Assembly: GCA_014338405.1 (NCBI GenBank) | Contig: JTDE01000173.1 | Coordinates: 182,047 to 246,046, forward strand | From: Paragonimus skrjabini miyazakii | Taxonomy: Eukaryota > Platyhelminthes > Trematoda > Plagiorchiida > Troglotrematidae | DNA length: 64,000 nucleotides | Reading direction: 5' to 3' | Shown: piece after piece, positions 35,670 to 50,158 of the stretch | Layout: the number at the start of each line of letters is the position of its first letter | Numbering within the stretch: position 1 is the first letter of the stretch | Program-made: the position numbers and the translations under genes | Notes under the pieces: generated by a model | What the model was told of the DNA's origin: nothing | The model's input: only the letters and a program-made list of their open reading frames with translations | Database searches by the model: none

Positions 35670-35820
35670 TAGAAAGCCATTTCGGTTACACCCTGCTGTA
35701 GGTCAACAAGTTATACGGGAATTGTACTCGATTTACTATAAGTCCTTTGAGAAAGGCACCTGGTTGTGCGACCGATGTAATCTGCTCCACGTGGGCACGT
35801 TAAGGAGTAAACACTACACA
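35670..35820 (-). mobile_element. Penelope-like element relic, GIY-YIG endonuclease
   Basis: On the minus strand: CSVYSLTCPRGADYIGRTTR, then CLSQRTYSKSSTIPV, a stop, and LVDLQQGVTEMAF. The first stretch is the PLE endonuclease core (VYSLTC, one Cys of the CxC pair replaced by Arg-Gly, YIGRTTR intact). The stop and the short remaining C-terminal part show it is inactive. It resembles the copies at 6987-7648 and 16880-18074. No RT sequence was seen near it. Confidence 0.75.
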
Positions 35821-38537
35821 AGGTCACACATGTAGACGACCTGTCTTCGAGTTGTACGTGAAAGGCCAGGTTGGATCTGAACAGGATTCACAGCCTGCAC
35901 ACGCTGTGGGCACTATCAACAGTGTTACTTATTCCGTGAGTCACAAGTTCAGCCAGTGCCTCCGTGTTTTAGAGTGACTGATCCTATGATAAATAACCGA
36001 ACGCAGATTAGTCGCCAAACTACCTACTACTTCTGACGTACTCATGAGGTTATTCGAAACTTTGAAAATATTCGCATGTTTTGATGCTCCACAGTGTCAC
36101 GCGGTCGCTTGACTGCCGAAGAGATAATGATAACCGTTGGTTAGTTCATCCACATGAAGTTGGAGTCCTGTAAGTACATTTGAGGGTGATTTTAGAATAT
36201 CGTGCAATTCGGAGAAAGAACCAACATGGACTCTTTAGTCATCCATGATAGTACGATGGTTATGCGGCTCTCTAGTAGCTCACTGTATTCAGTTCTATAA
36301 CCGCAATCCTGGTGTGACATATTCCTTGTAATATTGACCTTTTCACAAAATCAGAAAGTGAATGAGGGCAATTAACTACTTTACACACAGCTTTATTTAA
36401 CTGTGGCTAACTTTACACTTGTTATTCCCATCACCAACTGAATTCTCACGTGGTTTACCATTTTAGTGGATTGTTTGAGCTATATCTTTCGGATGATGAC
36501 ATGCCTGGATCACTAACTACATCACTGTCCGGCTCACCAGGTGGTGAATAACTTCCGTTCCTAATTTTTTCATACGAGAAGTCAGTCATTTTGTTACTGA
36601 CCAACTTCGGTGACATAACCCACCACGTATAGATTCATACTGTGTTGAGTGCATTCGTAAGCGTACCTGCTCATTTTGAGCTCATACTTATCGGGGAGAA
36701 CCGGCAACGTAAAGTACGTTTGGACATCTCCTAGGTCTAATCTAACTAGCGATTCTGTCAACTTAGTTTTGTTTTCGAGATTCTCAGTAATAGGATATCA
36801 ATCTTTTAGCTAAGCGATGCCAACATTGGCGTAAACTTTCGGCCAGAAGGGACGAAATTTGTTTGATTTTGGTTCCTTTCAGTTTGTTTTGGGTTTCATC
36901 AAACGAAAGAAAATAGGCTAATTCGACTCGGCCGGTTCTAACACGTTGAGCACTTGTTTTTTTCTGGTGGTATCTGGTACTCAATGCAACTTCTGTTAAC
37001 AAATAAAGTTCTCTGTTGGGAATGTTAAAATGTCACCCTTTTCTCCAAACAGGGAATGCGATGACATAATGTGTCCTTCGGGAAACGTCAGTGGTGAGGT
37101 TGGATCAAGTGTTTATCTCCTTGATGTCAACGCAGTTAGTGTCATCATCGTGTTTGTGAGTCACATGCACCCACAAGATCATCTGATTTACAGAGGACTT
37201 TATTCCGTGTAGATATTCTGGTACGGCAATATCGAGCATTGAGCAGAAGTATGGGATACTACGCATCTTGCCCTCTCCAGGTAAAATTTAGTTGCCCTTT
37301 TGTTCCCTACTAGGTCTTTCAAGTTGGAATATTCTGGTCTGCCTAAACCAAATAATGTCCCCAATTTGAAGCGCTGGCTACAAAACAACTCAGCCACCAA
37401 CAGAATCATTCAGAATGACATGAGCATCAACCATTTTTAATTCTGTATAGTTAACAAATACTTCTCATCCAGTACCCCATGTATTGTAACACAGTCTGAG
37501 TGAAGATATTCACGCTTAGTCCCAGTTAACAAATGTACTTACATTCGCGTCACGTCTATTTGCTGTAGCTTCCGTTAGTGTGGAATCACTCAGAAAGTGC
37601 TAACTACACGATCTGGTTTCGTTTAAGTTTAAGTTGATAAAGGTGGAATTAGTGTAGTTGTGATTACCGGCTTCCTTCTAATAGCATTCCCACTGAGCAA
37701 AGTGCCAGTCAGACAGTTCGTAGTCACAGAAAACACTCCAAAGTCGTCAGTGTATCTAAATTTGGACAGTGAGCTCCGTAGTTTCGTGAGTTATTTGTTG
37801 TTTTTTCATCAGTCACTCTTCCAGTGACTTCTCACTACTTTGTCAATAATTTTCCAAACAACCTTCCTATTTTCAACTCACCTAAAACCTATGTGACATT
37901 TTTCCTATAAACTAAACATATTGAAGCTGAGAGATCCAATTTCCAAGTCTGTTCGTTTGATATTTCTAATTTATTGTCCACGTTGATCGGAGACCTGGAA
38001 GCCGTCATGGTTCATCAACAGGCAGCTGTTACTGAGTAGAATCGTGGTGTGATCCTGGGATTAACAAATGATGAAACATTTTGAAGGACACTCAGATAAT
38101 TAGTTGAAAAATGATTTATTCGAACACAATAGGTCAGAAGAATTAACTTGCTCGTTTGTTTCAAACACACTCAAGACAATCTGCATTCATTCCTGAACTT
38201 GAGGTCGGAATTTGAGTTGATCCGCATGGTCGGCAACAAATAAGCAGTGTAGCTAACATGAATGATCACGCCTCTACTGAATATTATGAGACCAGACACC
38301 TGTTATATTTGCCTTTGGTGTACCCACTCCGGGTCCTCGATTTTGGGTCCGGAGGCTCATTTGTACTCAGCAGGTTGCGACTTGATGCGCAAAAGGCAAC
38401 CGGAAACAGAAATTTCACTGATAATTGTGATGGTGAACGCATTTACACACACAACACGCTTTTGCTTATTTGAGTGCTGGCAACTAGGTCTTATCGATTG
38501 TTTATGCTTCTACTTGAAACACTGAGTCCCTTTTAGC
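35821..38537. other. intron 1 segment, no gene recognised
   Basis: No gene or known repeat recognised. Frames at 36784-37002 (-), 37030-37212 (+), 37200-37409 (-) and 38258-38525 (+) are short and unrecognised. Confidence 0.35.
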
Positions 38538-38818
38538 CATCTGAATAGAATAGTCAGACGACACAAATTACTGTATGAATTCAGTTCGCACACTCTCGTC
38601 AGTCGTAAACGTGTGAGTGACATGAAAAACACAACCAACATGACTTAAATGAAACGATTAAAAGGACAAATCGGTTTGTATTGTGATTGATACTCACGGC
38701 TAAACTCACAATAATCGTTTCATTTAAGTCTTGTTGGATTTTTTCATGCTAGTCACACGTTTGCTAATGAAGTAATGTGCGAAATGAATTCATATCGTAA
38801 TTTATGCCTGTACAGATG
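38538..38818. mobile_element. foldback (palindromic) element, about 280 bp
   Basis: Two arms of about 105-120 bp in reverse complement flank a loop of about 50 bp. Landmarks shared in order from the outer ends inward: CATCTG, AAATTAC, TATGAATTC, TTCGCACA, AAACGTGTGA, CATGAAAAA, GACTTAAATGAAACGATT. The inner loop has a smaller inverted pair (TTGTGA/TCACAA). The structure suggests a MITE or foldback transposon. No target-site duplication could be confirmed. Confidence 0.75.
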
Positions 38819-41800
38819 AAATCGCGAACTTACTCGATAAGCCGTAACTAGCTTGATTACAAAAGAAGTGTAGTACAACTACTTTGTTTACTGAAGCATA
38901 TTGATGGAAATAGGTCGGTCGGTGACATTGGTTTTAAACCTGTTTTGTACAAAACTTGTGGGAGCATGTGCACCGGCATGCAATGGGACAAGTTGTAAAA
39001 TCGTATATTTGAGATAACATGTTTTAACTATTGTACAATATTACATTCTGTTGACGTGAGATGAGAGAAGTACGACTATTTACTATACTCTGATCTGTAA
39101 TTATAATTGACGCTTTTCCAGTCGGCAAATCTCAGAACCCATTCATCATCATTTGGATACAAATTGTAGTAGGTTGTCACCGAGGGAGGGCAAATAAGTA
39201 GTACAGAAATTGAAGAGTAACAGAGAATCAGGAATAATTCCCAAGATGCACAAGTGGAGTAAATAACAAGGTTAAAAGATCAAAACAGTCGTACTGCAAA
39301 AAGGTGACCAAATCATCGTGTTACTAATAGTTCATGGACCTACCATTTTGTTCAATCACTTATTCAATTATAGGTATGAAAAATATGTTATGAAAGTTTA
39401 ACTACTTTTCGTAGATGTCTGATGTGTGACAACAGTTTACTTTTTTCTAGGGCACCATTGGTGTTTTACCCTCAACGGTCGTTAATTTTGAGCAACTTCA
39501 GCTATACAGCGGGTCCATAATAATCACATCACACACATTGCATTCCCACTTTGTCGTCAGCTAAACTTCAACAGCACATTTGTCGTATACTGACCATCAT
39601 TACATCCATACATGTTGTGTAAAAGGGCTTGTCAACAGGTCAAAATGAACTGGATTAAAGCCAGGAGTATTGGTCTGAAAGCGGTAACCGAGGATTAACA
39701 ATCTACTAGACGGGTTAACTTGTCGGAAAAACGTGTACATGTGTTCAATTCTGATTCACCAGAATGCCTCAATACTAGCTCGTTTGTTTGGCTGTTTAAA
39801 TGTGGCTTTTGTAGGCTAATGTGACTGACTTCACATAGCTTAGTAGCTATCAATAGTGTAATCTAGCTGATAAAACCACGTTTGTTTCAAGTTATACAAA
39901 AGATATTCAAGACAGTTTTCTTGCATCCAGGAATACAGGGATTTCCATTTGAGACTTCGCATACATGAAACACTTAATAACAGTATCGAATAAATTTAGT
40001 TTCGAGGAAAATCCACTTTTGCTCCGGACAGACAGTGCAACCTTATCGAACGATGCATTTTACATTGCACGTCTGATGACAGTCACATAGTTTATAACAA
40101 AAATGTCGGAGTTATTTCTAAAATGCTCTCAGTATACGTTTCATAGACTTCAGGAAGACTTGCTCCGTGATGAAAGTAACTGACGTTCAACTGCTGACAT
40201 TGAAGTTATGCAACTTTTCTATATATCCTTTTGCAGTTTCGCTCAGCATTGTCAATTTATGCTGCTGAAGATGGAACAGATATATCAGTGAATACCCTTA
40301 CCGGTCAATTGGTTTTTCAGATTCTTCAAATGCTATCTTATTGCTTTAAATCATCAAGTTTAGGATCTTGTTGGTTTCAATAACAAATATGTTTTTTCAT
40401 TGCTTCTTGATAATCCGACTCATCATGAAACTCTGTTGATTAACTTCAATAAAAGAATAACCTCAGGCATTTTTTAGAAACATCTTCATTACTAACAGAT
40501 AGCAACTTATTTACTAGCAAAAAATTGACAAGCCGTAATGAAATGCAATTGTGTGCTTATAGTTTGTATTAGAATAAATTGTTATCAGATATATGACAAA
40601 TAGCGTTAATAAGTTTATACAGCTATATCAAGTTGTTATGGTGCCATCAAGCTAAAACATTGACTCAAAGTTAGCTTGACAATAAAATGTCTGATGTTTT
40701 GAGCATGGGATAAGCGCCGACGCCCAACTGACGCTACAATTGCCGGATCAGCACACTGAGAATGACAGAGTGAACTCAGTGTCATATGCAACGTTACATA
40801 TGAACAGAACTTCGCTAGCCACCTCATGGCATGCGAACATGCTCTTATCGATTTGAAACGAGAGTTGGCTTTAACCAGTTCATAAATGCGACAACCTTAT
40901 ACTGTATAGAGTAACCGGTGGAATGTTAATTTTCTCCTATTCCAAATTTGGTTTAACAATAGTCGTTCAAAAAATTCTTCCTACTATTCAACATCAAACT
41001 TATTTATTTGCTGACATGAATAATAATTAATAATGATAAATAATAAATACACTAAACTCAATAACGAAGAATGGATTGTTAAAAGTCAACCTCTTCGGAC
41101 TGGATATCACTAACAGTTAGTGCAACCTTTTCCGTTCACGCTGAATTATCCTTCAAGCGGTTTTGTAGAAAGCATCTTACCAAAGCTATCCTCTTTTTCG
41201 AGTTCCTCGGTATAGTCACTACCTTTCCTAAGTGACATTTGAACCTCGTGTCAAATTCTGCATACGGCAGCCACTTTGACCACTGAGTCCCTGACCTTAC
41301 ATTTAGTACGGCCGAATTAGTATCTGTATACTCTGAGCTTTTCAAAATGAGTGGAAAACTGTGGATTACTCACAAGCAAGTTTGACTGACCGTTTAGACA
41401 TGATAATTTGGCCGTGCCGATAATGCAGTTATCTCAAAGAGTGTTCGGCCGGGGTTTAAAATCCATCCGTGACAGAAGTATGCTTTGAATTTTAGTTAGT
41501 TTTGTAAACCTTATTGGTGAGGTGATTAGTTCTGTTAGTCACAGTTGAGATATGCCTCCAAGAATCATGTCCTAAATAATTCACTGTGTATTAATCTCTT
41601 ATAACAGTACTTACTTTAACTAAAGGTTTGTGTCTACAGAGACCGCCCATTTTATCTTGTTTTGTACAGAAACATTTAAAACTAAGGAAAAGCTTTGTTC
41701 CAGGCAGGAAAACTAATCGCTTTAAAACTGAGGACAGCCCTCCCATCAGTATAATACTGAAAACGTCAATCTACTTGCACCCCGGAATTGATGTAATTAA

Positions 41801-44800
41801 CGAATGATTGTTCTCATGTTTACCCAAGTGTTCCCGAAGCGTGTTGGTTTTTCAGAAACAACTCTCTCATCATATGAAGCATAGTGATGCCGCAAAAGAG
41901 TCTCGGAATGGTTTTTATCACATGGATGAATGTGTTGTTATAAACCGTTGAACTCAATTGACAAAAGGTTAGACTTTTTACAATCTTCGACAAAACCACT
42001 GTAGTATGTATGAAGGATGTATACTGCTAAGCTTTTGTTTGTATGAATCCTAAGCAGTAATTATCATGATACACTAATGAGCTTCATTACGTGGTACACA
42101 CGTGGTGTTTCACTCATACAAATGCTGTGCTTTCGGCAAGTTTGTGTTAACCGGTAACCGTCATATCCGCTAACTATGGCCGTAGTCTGTTAACATAATG
42201 GAGAATAAGGAGACAAAAACATTGGACACAGATGTGAGGTATACTCTTGTGGAATCTGTCTGGTAAACAGACTGACGTAAAGAATTGGTAATGTTTTGAT
42301 CAGAACTAGACATCGCACTTCGATTCGGTTCATTAAGCGTTTACCACATCAGATGGCACGTTTGACAGAAGCAACCTTGAACTCAGACTCCGTAATCTTT
42401 AAACCTAAACTGTACGTGTTTCTGTGGAACAAATTAATTCAAGAACTATGCTGCCTCTATTTAAATATTGCTCTGAATTGGGAAACCTTGTTACAACAGC
42501 TTGAAATGAAAGTCAGTTTTTTAACCTAACAGGAATTCCAACCACCTGCGTTTACCCACTAAATAATATCAAGTTGTCAAGCACTCAATACTGGAAGCAA
42601 TTTGTAAAAGAATTTTTTGAACTTTCAAACAAGAAGAATATACAAAATATTCTTGTATTTTGTTAGCATGAATAGTTGCCTATGTGTTGGAAAACACATA
42701 CTGCACCCTGCATTGTCTGCATTATGAGCCATGAACTGCTGTGTTTAATTATGCTGCGATCAAAGCATACGGAAACCTCTTATCGTTCAGATGTCTCTTT
42801 GACGGCAGCACTTCCTCAAATGATTTAGTATCTGGATAAAAATAACGTACCCCTAGATATTAACACTGCCGACCTCCTGTGGGGTTGTCTTGTACATAAT
42901 TCTAAAATTTCAAGGGAGTTAGACGGAAGCGATCGCTGAATCAAGCACGTGCGCCTACTTATGTAAATTGTCCGTTGTCAAGTGTATGTATACCCAACAG
43001 CGTAATTGCCTGTTAAGGTGCATACTGCAATCCAGTAAAGTTCATCAGTAATATCGATCGGGCATTTTGGATACAAAAACACTGTGCTATACAAATGGTG
43101 TCACCACAAACAGTAGTTGCTTACACAGGAAAAGCCTCGGTTTATTCCAGAATATTAGGTTTAGTTTCTCAAGTTGAATATTGGCTTGAAGTTCGTCAAT
43201 AAGCTTAAAACATTAAGAGGACATTACTAAACGTCTTCAGGCCTCTGATGACGAAACAGCTCAGATTAGTAACATAACTAATTTTTAAGTGAACAGAGCT
43301 TTTGAATTAAACGGGTTTTGATTAATGCAAATGTATCGTTTTTTGTCATTACCAGTAAATCTTATATAGCCTACTGTCGTACTCCATCAAACTAATGATA
43401 GCTGATATCAATAAGTATGAGGTTATTTCTCGAAATCGAGTTTGTTGTAAAAAAAGCATAATGGCAACAACTGTTTGAAATTTATATCACAAAATTCCCT
43501 CCATCCAGTTCATCAGTGACGAAAAAGGAAGAATGTAACAAAAGGTCGACAGTATGTCTACTCTCTTCGTTGACGAAAGTAGAAAAACAGAGTGCGTAAA
43601 ACGAGGGTAACAAGACTACTATCGAGATTTACATCGGAAAGGCGTGTTATCAGGTCTAAACTAGACAACGTACCCGAATCAACCACTTATGCATAAATAC
43701 GCCTTGCAAAACTGTTAGGTTCTGCAAGACTGTTTGCACTGGGCACCATCTGCATAAAGTCTGCGTAACCAAGGAAACTTGCATTATACTGCTCGCACTG
43801 AGTCACAGTGAGGTGCACTGAGGGTTGCACTGAAATGTCTTGTAGTCCGGTGAGTATGTCTGTCGGAATGTTTAAGTTGTTGTTCGTTTAGTGCTCACGA
43901 TAAAATGATTTATACTGATAGAATTTGAGAGATGAGAAAATCGGGCAATTCATGTGTTGGCGCTGAGGATTAAAATATCATTTACAGATTGCAAGAATGA
44001 CTGCTTAACCAATGAGAGAGAAATGACAAACAATAGGCTAGTCGCAAACGGGTTTCTTGAGTAGTTTGTCAGCAATTATAACAAGCGGGATTCGATCAAG
44101 ACTGATGAGTATGTGATTCCAAAAACACGCACGCTTTTTGCCTGCTTTTCACAAAAGACTGTGGCATAGTCAAGATAAAACTTAGATTATATTTTGTTTT
44201 TGTTCGCGTATATCTTGACAGTGAACTGCGTTCGCTAATTTTGAACCGCAGCGTTATTCAACCGACTGACAACCGTATCTCACCGAAATACTGTTTTTCT
44301 TACAATCTACCGGTTCCGTTTTGGCTGCGTACGTCGACAACTATTTTATATATTCCCGATACAGGATAGATGCACATATATCTCAGTGGTTAATGTACGA
44401 GATGCCACAAAAAACAATGACAAGAGAATTGTCGGAAACAAAACTGTCCCCAAGACAACTGTGGAAACAGCCCACTTTTTGACTGGGTCAACTCGCTCGA
44501 AGTGTTATTGACTAATCGGAAACTAAACTTGTTCGCCCCCTCCAAAACAACGCAAATCACTAATTTCCGCCTGACTGTATGCACCAACTGTTGACTCAAA
44601 CAGTCCGCTCGTCATTTAAGTGAAACAGTCGCTTCACCAGTCTACGGCCAAGCGGTGACCGCCTCTACTGTTTTTCATATTGTTGTCGTCGGTAGGGTAA
44701 GATGATCTTTCATTTAACGTTCATGAGTGTACATCTAAGTTTATGACCTGAAAACTTCTCTGTAAACCCTTGTTTTTACACATGTGCAAAGTGCAGCACT

Positions 44801-46058
44801 CTCTGCAATAGCTATCAACTGTTTTACTTGAAAAGACACAGATTCCATTGAACATGTATTTACGATAAGACGATTTTCTGGACACTAACCGGTGGTGGTC
44901 ACAAGTGATCGTTTAAAAACCTACTTAACAGCAGTACACATAATTTTAACTAAACTACTGAATCTAACAGCTGTATCTAAACAAAAGAAAACTGAATAAA
45001 GTCAGTCTTTTTGAAATTATATTGGGATCATTCTGTAATGCGTTAGCTCATCAATTAATGTTTTTTTAAAGTCCAACCGAACATGAAAGAAAAAAACGAT
45101 TCTGTCACAGTCTTTTGTAGTATACAAAATATCACGTGATACGAAAAGCTAATCACATGCTACACACAAAAGCATGAATTTGAAATAAAAGCAACGCAGA
45201 TTGCGTGATCTCAATTATTCTCAAGGTGAGAAAATGAATACATTCAGTTCAAATTAACAATCGAGGAAGTGATTGAAAAGTTGTGAAAAACGTTACGAAT
45301 ATGGAGGAAAACGTGGAGCATTTTGAACAAGGTTTCTACCTGAAAATTGATACCCACAAGTTTTATAACTTATCCGAGTATGTTAGATACACTGTGTTTG
45401 TGTGTGGGCAAACAATCATCAACTAGCCTAGTCCGCATGTAGGTGTGATAAATAACATGGGATCTGGTTTAGTTAAACTGATCGATGTACATGGTGGATT
45501 TCAACGCGTGTACACCCGTGGGTATGTCAAGTCTCCACCGATTTCCTGTAAACTGCTGGCTTGCTTTTGATTACTCCGCCGTCCATTTGGGGTTCCATTG
45601 TCATCACTTTGTAGTCTCTTGAACTAGAGATTACCTACAAATGATTGCGGTTGGTAGTTTTCGTGTGACAGTTCAGTTGTGTCTAAGGTGAGGTTAATGG
45701 CGTGGTGCCTAACGTGGTCGATTCATGAACAGGATAATCACAGTTCAAATATACACACTACTTATGAGCCATAACAAAACCTTAATTTTAGAAGGAATAA
45801 TTGGAAAATATTTTCGAGTACTAGCGATTTTCAATTTCACTTAGCAAAATCTCCCACTACTAATGAATTGCCTGGGGTGCTTTTCTTAACGCACGTTAAG
45901 TTTTGACAGTAATCTAAGATGGTTGTATATGGATGTTTGCTACTATGTGACGATGTACGTACCAACGTTTCCAAAACTAATTTTCTAATAGCGGGAGCAG
46001 ATTATCAAGGTAGGGGGGACTGGTTAAAAACTCTCTGGGGACTTACGTTCTCACTATA
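38819..46058. other. intron 1 segment, no gene recognised
   Basis: No gene recognised. Short frames only, for example 41136-41345 (-) and 42296-42529 (+). A 16-bp palindrome CTTAACGCACGTTAAG lies near 45886-45901. Confidence 0.4.
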
Positions 46059-46600
46059 AGTCTTCAAATGTGTGCCCCTTGTATGAAAAGTGGATTAGAA
46101 ACGAACAAAAATGAGTGCTATGGAATGGCTGAAGATTCATGTAGATCTGAAGGAGAATGACTCTATGAGAAACAAAAGCGTTCCGATGAATTATCATCTT
46201 TTGGCAAATGTAATAAATCAAATTTGCATAATGACTGCGTTCCGGTTAATGAAAACTAAAAATACAGAGGATGACTTTGTGTAAATGAGGATAAACGTCT
46301 ATGTGATGAAGTGAAACACGAACGATGTACGTTTTACATAGGCAATGTCTGTCAGATTGTGTCAGGAAAAGAAAAGTCAAAATGTCTTGTAGGCTGTGCG
46401 GCCCTGACAACCGAAGAGTTCGCGCGAACTGTTTTTCAACGTGTCACTCCCAGTGACGTCATCACAGTGTGTCCACTTTTGTCAAAGTCGAAGTGTGAAA
46501 TGTGACCTTTAGTCACAAGGTGTCTCTGATTCAATGGACAGATGTGTGAAGCCCGATGAAAGAGTCGATGTTCCTGGAACAAACCTAAAGGCAGGTAAAT
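46059..46600 (+). pseudogene. possible cysteine-rich pseudogene
   Basis: Not recognised. Reading mainly one frame (that of 46311-46505) from about 46083 gives roughly 170 residues with about 15 Cys, several in pairs 5-10 residues apart (for example KCNKSNLHNDC, LCVNEDKRLC, RCTFYIGNVC, KCLVGCAA). The frame is broken by at least five stops, and the preceding residues NVCPLYEKWIRNEQ fit only after a frameshift. Cys content is well above what random AT-rich sequence would give, so a decayed secreted or surface protein exon is possible; chance is the alternative. Confidence 0.25.
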
Positions 46601-49600
46601 GTTACGAATAACTCTGGAATATTGTTCGGTGAACCAAACAAGAAGCGAAAAATCATTACCAGGCCTGTTCGGTTTCAAAATAAGTTGTCATTGACTGCTT
46701 TTAGCGGACTATCCAAGCAGATTTTGCCGCACAGTTGATTCTAGTTAACACGCCAGCTGCACAGCTGCGTTTCCAATAAATGGCAATTTTAAATAGCTTT
46801 TTTTATATCAACGTTACGCATTATTGTTCACCTAATGTACATGCGGCTGTTTGACAGTATCACCTGCTAGGAGTTGTTGTTACGGTGCTTTCGTAACTCT
46901 TTTGATTTCGTTTCAGCAGTTAATCCGTCCGCATTTAGTTTGCATTGTGGATGGAATAGCGTACGAGGCCCGGTTTTAGACAAGCTGACATATATGTGTA
47001 AATAAATACATGGGGCGTTTCAGTTCTCTTTCAAAACACTGTTCTCTGATCTAGGCATTAATGTCACACCCAGAAATGTGCTTCTTCTTGTGGTTACATC
47101 CTTCAGTATAATTTGATGGTAGTGTTGTTGTGATCTTAACAATTTGGTATAATCCAATCATTTAAGCGTAAAAGACAATTCACGTAACCGTCATCCAAAC
47201 AACCGGTGACAAGTCAGAAAAGGCTATTGAAATTTTTGAAATTTATACGGCGTTATTAACAAAATTACGATAAATTTGCTCTCTCACCTTCAAGGCAACT
47301 TAATTGGATACTCAAACTGTCTAGCAGAACAGACATTCAAAATGGAACAACCAAAAATGAGGTCACAGAAATGACATCAGTCAACCGTGAATGTACCCAC
47401 TAACACAGTGAGCTATAGTTGAAGTTAACAGTTTGTCAAACGGAACCAATGGAGAATGTTTCAGTAAGTATGTAGTGTATGTTATAGGAGAGAAGAAAAC
47501 AAAAACATTTATCCATATGCTGTCATGGTACAAGTTCATCAGAATCGTTCATTGTACGCAGCAAAAGGCAGTATGAAAGTAAATTTAAAACTGACTTTCT
47601 ACAAGCATCTACATGCATCGGCTATTTCACCATTTCACATACTCCCAGACAGAATTAAAACCGCACCACTAAACGCAAAACATTCAGTAGTGAATGAAAA
47701 ACTTAGTAAATACTGTCAAACTTTTCAGTTTTTTCCTGCCAGTTCACCTAACAGAAAACAGCTTCCACGTATCATCGTTATTTAGTAGCTTTATGATGTA
47801 CTTTTCCAGAATGCTTTTGAAGATGTAAACAGGCACCGTACATGACGGTTTTGTAAAATCATTTTTTCACCATTGATTTACCATAAAAATAGAAATATCT
47901 TTCATAAACTGAGTCGTTGTTAAACACATTTCCAACGTGGACATGAGGGATCATGCAACACATCTATGTCATATACAGTCGATTTTGCCAGAACGTTCAT
48001 TAAAGTGACCAGCCCGATTTTAGACCCTAATTTCATGTTTAAACATGCCTGAAGAAATGTATGTTGATTCCTTTTATTGTGCCAAAGTAGAACTTACAAA
48101 TTTCACTGACTGAACTACAAAGACCCTCTTTCATTCACCAGTTGTTGGCAGGAGAGCAAACCAAATTGATCACAACCCATGAGTGGACTTTTCTGTTTTT
48201 GTGACCATTCATAAGTGGAATGCGATATTCTTATTTACCAGCTCAACCAAAATACCGTCTCAAATGAAACTGATCATAGACAAAATTAACACGTCTTTCT
48301 TGAACTTATCACCCCCGCTTACGGTCTTCGTTATTTTCTCATGGTCCTCCACTCACCGCAGCATAAGCACTAATGGCAGTAGGATTGTCTGTTGTTTATC
48401 CATACATTGGATAAACACATATTTATTAAAAGCAACATTACATGATTAGTTTCGAACGTGCTACAGACAATCCAATACAGATCTATAGTCTGAGCGTTTT
48501 AAATCAACAATGGGTGAGTAGCAAGCAAAAGGTTATCTATAGGTTCATTCACATATGGCCCATTTGTATGCTTCAGTTATCACTGCAGTCCTTACCTTCG
48601 TACTGGTTACTGCCGATTGTGATATTTCATAAAGCAATCCAGCATAACAGCTTTGTTTCCGCTGAATCTTGTCAGCAGTGAATAGTTTATCCATGAGCAA
48701 AAGTTTAATCTCACTCAATCATTGCAAAACTTACGTCCACGTAAGGTGTGATCAAACATTTAGTTTCACTTGGCTTAGTAGCCAACAGCATTGTTTCTTG
48801 AAAACATGGGTCGGAGTGTTTTCCCTTTCGTGGTAAGAAAAGCCTATACTCAAAAGCTCTAACAAGAAATCGTTTCGAGCCTGAAGGATTATTTTAAAGA
48901 CCGCTAGCTAAATAGTTTATGATAGCGCAAAAGATTTTATTACTCTTTTGTGGCAGGTAAGTTATGTCAACCAAATTCTCTGCAGTTTATGGGTATCTAG
49001 AAGAACTACAAACCTGCCAAACAAAAAACTGTGCCCATGTTATATAAATCTCGTTCAATACATCGATTCTCTTTCTTTCCGGTTTTAGTTGACTTTCCGT
49101 TTTACACATGATTCTATCCCATAAATTTAAGTTTAGAACATAGGAGAAGGTGGATAGTATCGGCGAGGCCGGAAAGAAAAACATTCTTTTGTGAAAGTCG
49201 TTTCGGTCAGATTTTTATGACATCTGAAATGTCAGTTGTTTATGACAGCATTTAGAATTTGCACTATTGCTCAGCACGGTAACTGATGAAAAACTCAACC
49301 TATCTGTTGTTGTTCGGATTCACATACTCACTTTTTCACTGAAAACCTACGTGATGAATATTTCAAACTGAACTTTTTATTTCATGTTTGAACAGTCGAA
49401 CGCTTGTGTGATCGGACTACTGCTTGGTCTTCATATTTTTTCCATGCTCCTTAAATGAATCTCCAAAACCCAAGTTCAAGGCCTGTGTAGTTTACCACCA
49501 CTATGGTTGAGAAACAATGAAATACCCTTTTTGATTCGGTAACGTTCCATACTTTTTATGTACACGATCAGTTTCTTGGACAATGTATATGGTTGGAAAC

Positions 49601-50158
49601 TGCGATGGTCTTGAGTTCAAATGATCTAACTTCTTTCAATGCTGTCTATTCTACAGTCGGAACTAATTCAAATCACAAAGTATACTTCCTACGCAGAATA
49701 AACATTAATCACATATGATGACAGCTTCGGTAGTCAGCTATCTCACATGCCAAGCGCACTTCAAAAGAAATATCCGACTTGAGTTTCCTTGATTGTACAA
49801 CGTCATCTAAAAGCTTTCACTCCGGACAGGAGGCTGCTCTCAGCTGGTCGTGCTTGTGAGACCAGTGATTTAGCTACTTCTACTGTAGTCATGCCTAAAC
49901 CATAATGGCAGAATTTTCAATCACAATCTTGGGAAATGACGCCAAACTTGCTCAATCGTAGCAATAGATAGACAGAAAATGTGATTGTGGTTCACGTAGG
50001 TCAATAACTCATTGGACAGGGTTTTTCAGGTAGGCATACTCCGCATCTACATGGACACTCATGGATAAAATTCGATTTGGTGACTGTAATACCAGCTTCA
50101 TGATACAAGGCATTGAAATCCGGAAATGTTTGAAAAAGATTTCTGGGGAAAGTGCGTT
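46601..50158. other. intron 1 segment, no gene recognised
   Basis: No gene recognised. Frames at 47525-47785 (+) and 48183-48681 (+) are unrecognised. The minus strand just below 50158 may continue the PLE relic, but no domain could be read. Confidence 0.35.

Noticed and set aside
37780..37815. Minus-strand CTGATGA followed by GAAAC, as another hammerhead
   Set aside because: The insert between them is 20 A-rich bases that cannot form a stem II.
41136..41345. Minus-strand frame 69 codons long, looked transposase-like
   Set aside because: No catalytic motif of any transposase family could be placed.
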